Assembly (NCBI GenBank): GCA_016124585.1
Contig: WGNL01000005.1
Span: 1 to 64,000 of the forward strand
Origin: Bacteroidota bacterium
GTDB lineage: Bacteria > Bacteroidota > Bacteroidia > Chitinophagales > Saprospiraceae
DNA: 64,000 nucleotides
Direction of reading: 5' to 3'
Part shown: positions 59,536 through 64,000 of the stretch, in pieces
How the letters are laid out: each line of letters begins with the position of its first letter
Numbering within the stretch: the stretch's first letter is position 1
Translations under genes and position numbers: made by a program
The notes under the pieces: model-generated
Told to the model about the DNA's origin: nothing
Seen by the model: only the letters and a program-made list of their open reading frames with translations
The model's database searches: none

Positions 59536-60078
59536 TTAAAACGCTAGTAGTGCGTCAGCTTGCTTTTCAAGCGCCATCAATGTGCCTGGGTCGGTGATGG
59601 TTCCGTGATCATCCATCAACTTTTCGATGCTGGAAATTGGAAGGATTTGAGGCAAAACGATAGTGCCAACATGGTGCAGGATTCCAGTCAGTTGGTCAAT
59701 GCCCCTCAGGTTACCTGCTCTGCCTGTCGCCACCCCTACCAGCGCTGCTTTTTTGCCTGCAAAATTGGCTCGGTAGTCACGTATGGAGCATGCATCAAGG
59801 AAGAGCTTTAGCGCTCCAGGAAATCCACCGTTGTATTCAGGAATCACGTACACGAATTTTTTTGCAGGCAAAATATACTCGTCCTGTAAAGCAGCAAGGC
59901 TAGGGGTTTGGTGTTGTTTCTCGTACATGCTGGGATGAAACCAGTCATGGGCAATGTTAGCCAGACAAAGAAGTTTGACGGGTTCGTCAGTCTTGGCTGT
60001 GAGGAGGTCAGTGTAATGCTTCGCAAAATGCAAAGCCTCGCTGTGGTGACGGTTGGTACCAGAAATGACGGTTATCAT
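59536..60078 (-). CDS. NADPH-dependent FMN reductase family protein
   Basis: A 180-residue flavodoxin-like reductase: MITVISGTNRHHSEALHFAKHY (phosphate-binding loop) and VYVIPEYNGGFPGALKLFLD (the EYN motif that binds the flavin ring), then ALVGVATGRAGNLRGID. Reduces FMN or quinones with NAD(P)H; cytoplasmic. It lies 91 bases downstream of paaC on the same strand, where paaD/paaE would often be; co-transcription with paaABC is possible. Confidence 0.88.
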   Translation of the reverse strand: MITVISGTNRHHSEALHFAKHYTDLLTAKTDEPVKLLCLANIAHDWFHPSMYEKQHQTPSLAALQDEYILPAKKFVYVIPEYNGGFPGALKLFLDACSIRDYRANFAGKKAALVGVATGRAGNLRGIDQLTGILHHVGTIVLPQILPISSIEKLMDDHGTITDPGTLMALEKQADALLAF

Positions 60079-60169
60079 ATTGTTCTGAAGAAAAAAAAGC
60101 GGGGCTACTCCACTGGATTTTTAAATAAATTACCCTCAGAACAAGTTTTTTAACCAATGGTTTAGCTGC

Positions 60170-60925
60170 TTACCAAGCCTGACCTGGGTATGCACGTTGG
60201 AGGAACTGCATTTCAGCGAGAATGTAACCGAGGTGTTCAGAGTGCCTGCCATCCTTTCCACCCTTTTGCATCCAAATACCTTCAGGGGCGGTAAGGTTTG
60301 AGGCCGCCAGTACTTCGGAAATTTTGGCTGTTACTTCGGGTTTAATTTTATTTAAATCTACACCAATTCCTTGGCTGGCCAATTCTTTTTCGATTTCATT
60401 CGGGGTGATTAGCTCGCCTGAATAGGTCCAAAGCGATTCTATTGCTGTCTGCATTTTTGCATGGCTGACCTCCGTGCCATCGCCGAGTCGCTGCATCCAT
60501 TCCGAGCTGAACCGAAGATGGTAGGTGATTTCTTTCAATGATTTTTCAGCAAAGCCAGAAAGCCATTCGTCTGTGCTTTGGGTCAGTGCCCGACACATAT
60601 AAAAATGATAAGAATCGAAAATGAACTGACGGACAATGGTCTGGGCAAAATCGCCATTTGGCTGCTCAACTAATAACACATTTCGGAACTCCCAAACATC
60701 ACGCAGATAGGCATAGTCGTCTTCGGTTTTGCTTACTCCATCGGAGCTTGCACCTTCTAACTCACCAACTCGTTGGTAGAGGCTCCTGGCTTGCCCCGTC
60801 AGGTCAAGAGCAATATTGGTGAGTGCGATGTCCAACTCCATTTCAGGGGCATGGCCGCACCATTCACCAAGGCGGTGGCCAAGAATGAGTGCGTTGTCAG
60901 CGAGTTGAAGCAGGTAGTTTTTCAT
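60170..60925 (-). CDS. paaC: Phenylacetyl-CoA 1,2-epoxidase structural subunit PaaC
   Basis: A 251-residue ferritin-like protein, the non-catalytic partner of PaaA in the ring 1,2-phenylacetyl-CoA epoxidase. It opens LLQLADNALILGHRLGEWCGHAPEMELDIALTNIALDLTGQARSLY and contains LKEITYHLRFSSEWMQRLGDGTE, both diagnostic of PaaC. Third gene of the minus-strand paaABC set. Confidence 0.94.
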   Translation of the reverse strand: MKNYLLQLADNALILGHRLGEWCGHAPEMELDIALTNIALDLTGQARSLYQRVGELEGASSDGVSKTEDDYAYLRDVWEFRNVLLVEQPNGDFAQTIVRQFIFDSYHFYMCRALTQSTDEWLSGFAEKSLKEITYHLRFSSEWMQRLGDGTEVSHAKMQTAIESLWTYSGELITPNEIEKELASQGIGVDLNKIKPEVTAKISEVLAASNLTAPEGIWMQKGGKDGRHSEHLGYILAEMQFLQRAYPGQAW

Positions 60926-60993
60926 AAAATACGAAGTTGGAAAGGAAAAATGGATTGACTGGGGCTCTCCATGTCAGTTCTCAATTAATAATA

Positions 60994-61278
60994 CTACATG
61001 TGCGTTACCTCATTTGGCACTTCGTAAAATGTAGGGTGACGGTAAATTTTGTCCTTGGCTGGTTCGAAAAGTGGGTCAGAATCGTCAGGGTCTGAGGCAG
61101 TGATGTCCTTGGAAGCTACGACCCAGATGCTCACACCTTCGTTGCGCCGTGTGTAAAGGTCACGGGCATTCTCAACGGCCATTTCAGCATCGGAGGCATG
61201 AAGACTACCTACATGCTTGTGACTTAATCCGCTTTTGCTGCGGATGAAAACTTCCCAAAGTGGCCATTCATTTTTCAT
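60994..61278 (-). CDS. paaB: Phenylacetyl-CoA 1,2-epoxidase subunit PaaB
   Basis: A 94-residue small subunit: WPLWEVFIRSKSGLSHKHVGSLHASDAEMAVENARDLYTRRNEGVSIWVV, the standard PaaB sequence. It bridges PaaAC heterodimers. Lies between paaA (gap 44) and paaC (gap 68). Confidence 0.95.
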   Translation of the reverse strand: MKNEWPLWEVFIRSKSGLSHKHVGSLHASDAEMAVENARDLYTRRNEGVSIWVVASKDITASDPDDSDPLFEPAKDKIYRHPTFYEVPNEVTHM

Positions 61279-61322
61279 GTGTCTTCATTTTTAGATTGCT
61301 TGGTAAAAGCGTCGATGCAGTT

Positions 61323-62282
61323 TTAAGCTGCTTTAGCTGAGGATTCTGGGAGTTTGTCTTGTTCTTTCTTTGCTGCGTGAGCTACAGCCGCTTCACGCAC
61401 CCATGCACCATCTTCATATGCTTTAATGCGGGCCTTAAGGCGCTGTTTATTGCATGGACCATTGCCTTTCACCACGCTCCAAAACTCTTCCCAGTCAATT
61501 TCACCGAAATCATAGTGGCCTCTTGCCTCGTTCCAGCGAAGTTTGGTGTCAGGAATGGTCAACCCAAGATATTCAGCCTGTGGCACAGTCACATCCACAA
61601 ACTGCTGACGCAATTCATCATTGGACTTCCGTTTGATTTTCCACTTCATGGCTTGGTCTGAGTGGGTAGATTCACTGTCATGTGGTCCGAACATCATGAG
61701 AGAGGGCCACCACCAGCGGTTGAGGGAATCTTGAGCCATTGCCTTTTGTTCAGGCGAGCCATTCGCCATAGCAATCATGATTTCGTAGCCTTGGCGTTGG
61801 TGGAAACTTTCTTCCTTGCAAATGCGCACCATCGCTCTGGCATAAGGACCATAAGATGTACGGGTTAGCATGACCTGATTCATGATGGCAGCGCCATCTA
61901 CCAGCCAACCGATGGCACCAAGGTCTGCCCAGTTCAAGGTCGGATAATTGAAAATACTGGAATATTTTGCTTTGCCAGCAAGGAGCTGCTGCACAAGATC
62001 ATCGCGATTTGCGCCAAGGGTTTCTGCCGCAGAGTAGAGGTAAAGACCATGCCCTGCTTCATCCTGCACTTTGGCCAACAAGATGAGCTTCCGGCGGAGG
62101 GATGGTGCCCTAGTAATCCAGTTACCTTCAGGCAACATCCCTACGATTTCGGAATGAGCGTGCTGTGAAATCTGCCGAATCAAGGTCTTCCGGTAGGCAT
62201 CCGGCATCCAGTCTTTTGGTTCTATTTTAATTTCTTCGTCAATTTTAGACTGGAATAACGCTTCAAGATTCAAGCTAGTCAT
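61323..62282 (-). CDS. paaA: Phenylacetyl-CoA 1,2-epoxidase catalytic subunit PaaA
   Basis: A 319-residue di-iron monooxygenase subunit that epoxidises the aromatic ring of phenylacetyl-CoA. The iron ligands are in [20 protein letters not shown] and [14 protein letters not shown]. The family end region [22 protein letters not shown] is present. The ATG at 62282 ([14 protein letters not shown]) is chosen over 62312. The Ala/Lys-rich C-terminal tail (after about 295) is longer than in E. coli. First gene of paaABC; a palindromic site lies in its promoter. Confidence 0.95.
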   Translation of the reverse strand: MTSLNLEALFQSKIDEEIKIEPKDWMPDAYRKTLIRQISQHAHSEIVGMLPEGNWITRAPSLRRKLILLAKVQDEAGHGLYLYSAAETLGANRDDLVQQLLAGKAKYSSIFNYPTLNWADLGAIGWLVDGAAIMNQVMLTRTSYGPYARAMVRICKEESFHQRQGYEIMIAMANGSPEQKAMAQDSLNRWWWPSLMMFGPHDSESTHSDQAMKWKIKRKSNDELRQQFVDVTVPQAEYLGLTIPDTKLRWNEARGHYDFGEIDWEEFWSVVKGNGPCNKQRLKARIKAYEDGAWVREAAVAHAAKKEQDKLPESSAKAA

Positions 62283-62322
62283 AATTTGGTAAGGCTGAAG
62301 TAGAAAATACAATTTCCGTCCG

Positions 62323-62330
62323 CAAAGGTA
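62323..62330 (-). promoter_or_regulatory. -7 box of paaABC
   Basis: TACCTTTG on the minus strand, exact consensus, about 41 bases before the paaA ATG. The -33 position falls at about 62350-62354, at the edge of the palindrome that follows. Confidence 0.5.
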
Positions 62331-62351
62331 ATGAATTTTTGGCTACAAAAG

Positions 62352-62365
62352 CGAACAAGTGTTCG
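62352..62365. promoter_or_regulatory. Candidate TetR-type (PaaR-like) operator upstream of paaA
   Basis: CGAACAAGTGTTCG: two perfect 6-base arms (CGAACA and TGTTCG) around AG. It resembles the pseudopalindrome CNAACGNNCGTTNG described for the TetR-family phenylacetate regulator PaaR of Thermus, differing at two symmetric positions. It covers the -33 region of the paaA promoter, as expected for a repressor that releases on phenylacetyl-CoA. No regulator gene is adjacent. Confidence 0.5.
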
Positions 62366-62858
62366 GAAAAATAAATTTTTATTTATTCAGTGATGCTATA
62401 AATATAAGACGCCAATTCTGTTTGTAATTCTGGAGTCATTGAATGTGGTGGGAAATGTATTTGAGGCTTAGTTTACTTTTTCAGAATAATGTTTGCGGCT
62501 AAGTGTTTATTTAACAAAATGATGAATTTATTTTTGCCAAATGGAAGTTCTGTTTACTTTTGTACCGTAATCCTCGCCACTTGGAAGCTCAATTTTTTGC
62601 TTAGTATATTGCTATTTTTTGTCATGTTATAGTAAATATGTGATATCTCCTCTTGATTTCAATTGCTTACCCAGATTTTTAAAATAAGTAGTAAAAGTTC
62701 ATTGGCTTAGCAAAGCCATGGGATTTTTTTGCACTTGCTTAAGTGTAATTAATCTCTAATAACAATGTGGTGGTATACCACTTTGATAAAATTTTTGTTT
62801 ACGATGAGCAGTCGTAAATGGGTTAATTGTTCGTTTAAACTAGAATCTTCTTAATCGC
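62366..62858 (+). promoter_or_regulatory. AT-rich intergenic region upstream of the AOS-family PLP gene
   Basis: About 490 bases with no supported gene. TTG (62534-62536), 18 bases, TACTTTTG (62555-62562) is a plausible plus-strand promoter that would leave a leader of about 290 bases. GTGGTATACCAC (62770-62781) is a perfect 12-bp palindrome 77 bases before the start codon. The region is markedly richer in A/T than the rest of the window. Confidence 0.4.
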
Positions 62859-64000
62859 ATGACAAAACAAAATAACAGTCAGGTAGAAATGGTCAATCAG
62901 TTGGCCTTTAGACTAAGAGAAATGGGCGTGATACACTTAAACCTAGATGATGAACCGATGTCCGACAGGCGCATCATAAATCTGGAAGGTAGGGAAGTGC
63001 TTAATTTTTCTTCATGTAACTATGTCGGCCTAGAGGCTGATGAGCGACTTAAGCGTGCCGCAATCGATGGTATTGAAAGATTTGGAACGCAATACTATTG
63101 TGTTCGTGCCTACACTTCATTGAATTATTATGAAGAATTGGAAGCACAAATGAAACAGATATTTGGATTTCCAGCGATTGTGATGCCTACAACAATGTTA
63201 GGCCACCTTTCTTGTTTGCCATCTTTGGTCAGTAGTAATGATGCTGTAATCTTGGACCACCAAGTTCACACTAGTGTCATAATGACTTCTAAAATTTTGA
63301 AGGCTAATGGCACTCATCTTGAAATGATTCGCCATAATAGGATGGACTATTTGGAATCCAGAATTCAGAAGCTGAAACAAGATTATCGGAAGATTTGGTA
63401 CCTGGCAGATGGTGTTTACTCGATGTATGGAAATTTTGCACCTATGGGTGATTTGTACGAGTTAATGAACAGATATGAACAATTCCATTTATACATCGAT
63501 GATTCTCATGGAATGAGTTGGACAGGAAAGCATGGTTCAGGTTCTGTTTTGGAGCGTATGCCATTTCATCCTCAATTGATTTTGACCACTTCATTGGGCA
63601 AGGCATTTGGGGCATCCGGTGGGGTAGCCGTTTTTCATGATCAACATACTCGAGAACTGGTAAGGAATACTGGGAGTCCACTTATTTTTACGGGGCCGCT
63701 TCAACCTGCTACTTTAGCTGCTGCCGTTGCCTCTGCTAAGATTCACCTTAGTGATGAGATCGTTGGGATGCAGGAAAAGCTAAAATCAAACGTTGACTAT
63801 TTTACTGCTAAAGCAAAGTCTTTGGATTTGCCATTCATTAGCAAAGGTGATACACCCATCTTTTTCCTTGGAGTTGGGCGATTTGAAGTGGGTGGTAAAC
63901 TGGTCAAGGCACTCCTTGATGCTGGCTTCTTCTCATGCATCGCATGTTATCCTAGTGTCCCTTATAATAATACCGGTATTAGGTTCTTGTTGACACTAAA
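62859..64000 (+). CDS. Alpha-oxoamine synthase (AOS) family PLP-dependent enzyme, 3' end outside the window
   Basis: The frame runs from ATG 62859 (MTKQNNSQVEMVNQLAFRLREMG) and is still open at the window end (380 codons). It is a fold-type I PLP enzyme of the AOS/8-amino-7-oxononanoate-synthase/serine-palmitoyltransferase class. LNFSSCNYVGLEADERLKRAA and RFGTQYYCVRAYTS match the opening of the fold, YIDDSHGMSWTGKHGSG carries the pyridine-N Asp and His, and TTSLGKAFGASGG carries the PLP lysine. These enzymes condense an amino acid with an acyl-CoA. The QYYCVRAY block differs from the GSGG/GTRN sequence usual in KBL, BioF or Spt, so the substrate is open. It is divergent from paaABC. Confidence 0.8.
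   Translation, partial: MTKQNNSQVEMVNQLAFRLREMGVIHLNLDDEPMSDRRIINLEGREVLNFSSCNYVGLEADERLKRAAIDGIERFGTQYYCVRAYTSLNYYEELEAQMKQIFGFPAIVMPTTMLGHLSCLPSLVSSNDAVILDHQVHTSVIMTSKILKANGTHLEMIRHNRMDYLESRIQKLKQDYRKIWYLADGVYSMYGNFAPMGDLYELMNRYEQFHLYIDDSHGMSWTGKHGSGSVLERMPFHPQLILTTSLGKAFGASGGVAVFHDQHTRELVRNTGSPLIFTGPLQPATLAAAVASAKIHLSDEIVGMQEKLKSNVDYFTAKAKSLDLPFISKGDTPIFFLGVGRFEVGGKLVKALLDAGFFSCIACYPSVPYNNTGIRFLLTL

Noticed and set aside
59536-60078. The FMN reductase as a replacement for the PaaE reductase
   Set aside because: PaaE is a ferredoxin-type protein with a 2Fe-2S domain; this flavodoxin-like protein lacks one. The link is only by position.

Overview
The window is a stretch of chromosome from a member of the Bacteroidota, most likely a Saprospiraceae/Chitinophagales-type marine or freshwater bacterium. 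Four things point there. The promoters have a TAnnTTTG -7 box. Giant secreted proteins carry type IX secretion (T9SS) C-terminal domains. There are TonB-dependent receptors with carboxypeptidase-like plugs. Several families are largely confined to this phylum (DUF4270, DUF4290, DUF5683, HYC_CC_PP, N-terminal-only glycogen synthase). No rRNA, CRISPR array or prophage is visible. The only mobile element is the start of a probable IS1-family transposase cut off by the left edge.

Left part (1-24.4 kb), mostly housekeeping. A DUF6624 gene apparently cut by the IS is followed by a minus-strand iron-type operon (porin, imelysin, di-haem oxidoreductase). Next come panC-cvfB, diverging from a glycogen-synthase-like gene, DUF4270, glmS and DUF4290. 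Then follow glpF-tsaE-ald, a membrane patatin, thioredoxin, an Lrp/AsnC regulator, a TraB/GumN protein, the parA-parB-DUF5683 segregation cluster, a UPF0173 hydrolase, an FMN split-barrel protein and a BASS-family transporter.

Middle part (24.4-46.4 kb), envelope and lipid genes. It holds a 1320-residue T9SS adhesin, a DegP/HtrA protease, a lysophospholipid acyltransferase, tRNA-Ser(UGA), a glyoxalase-DUF1080 fusion, an esterase, and a desaturase that looks remarkably like the eukaryotic dihydroceramide delta-4 desaturase. After these come a TonB-type barrel with a Spy-like partner, a nucleotidyltransferase fused to a UPF0104/LPG-flippase membrane domain, a TM2-TPR-SHOCT protein, and an HYC_CC_PP protein paired with a second TonB receptor.

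Right part (46.4-64 kb). A 2379-residue secreted metalloprotease-like T9SS type B protein is followed by a glycosyltransferase and a cyclase, and is divergent from a polysaccharide flippase. Then come DinB, a second FMN split-barrel protein, an EamA transporter broken by a single-base shift in a G6 run, an OmpA lipoprotein, a coiled-coil membrane protein, an FMN reductase, and paaABC behind a palindromic candidate operator. The window ends inside a divergent AOS-family PLP enzyme (the alpha-oxoamine synthase / serine palmitoyltransferase superfamily). The most distinctive content is the lipid set: sphingolipid-type desaturase, nucleotidyltransferase-flippase fusion, acyltransferase, patatin and AOS-family enzyme.
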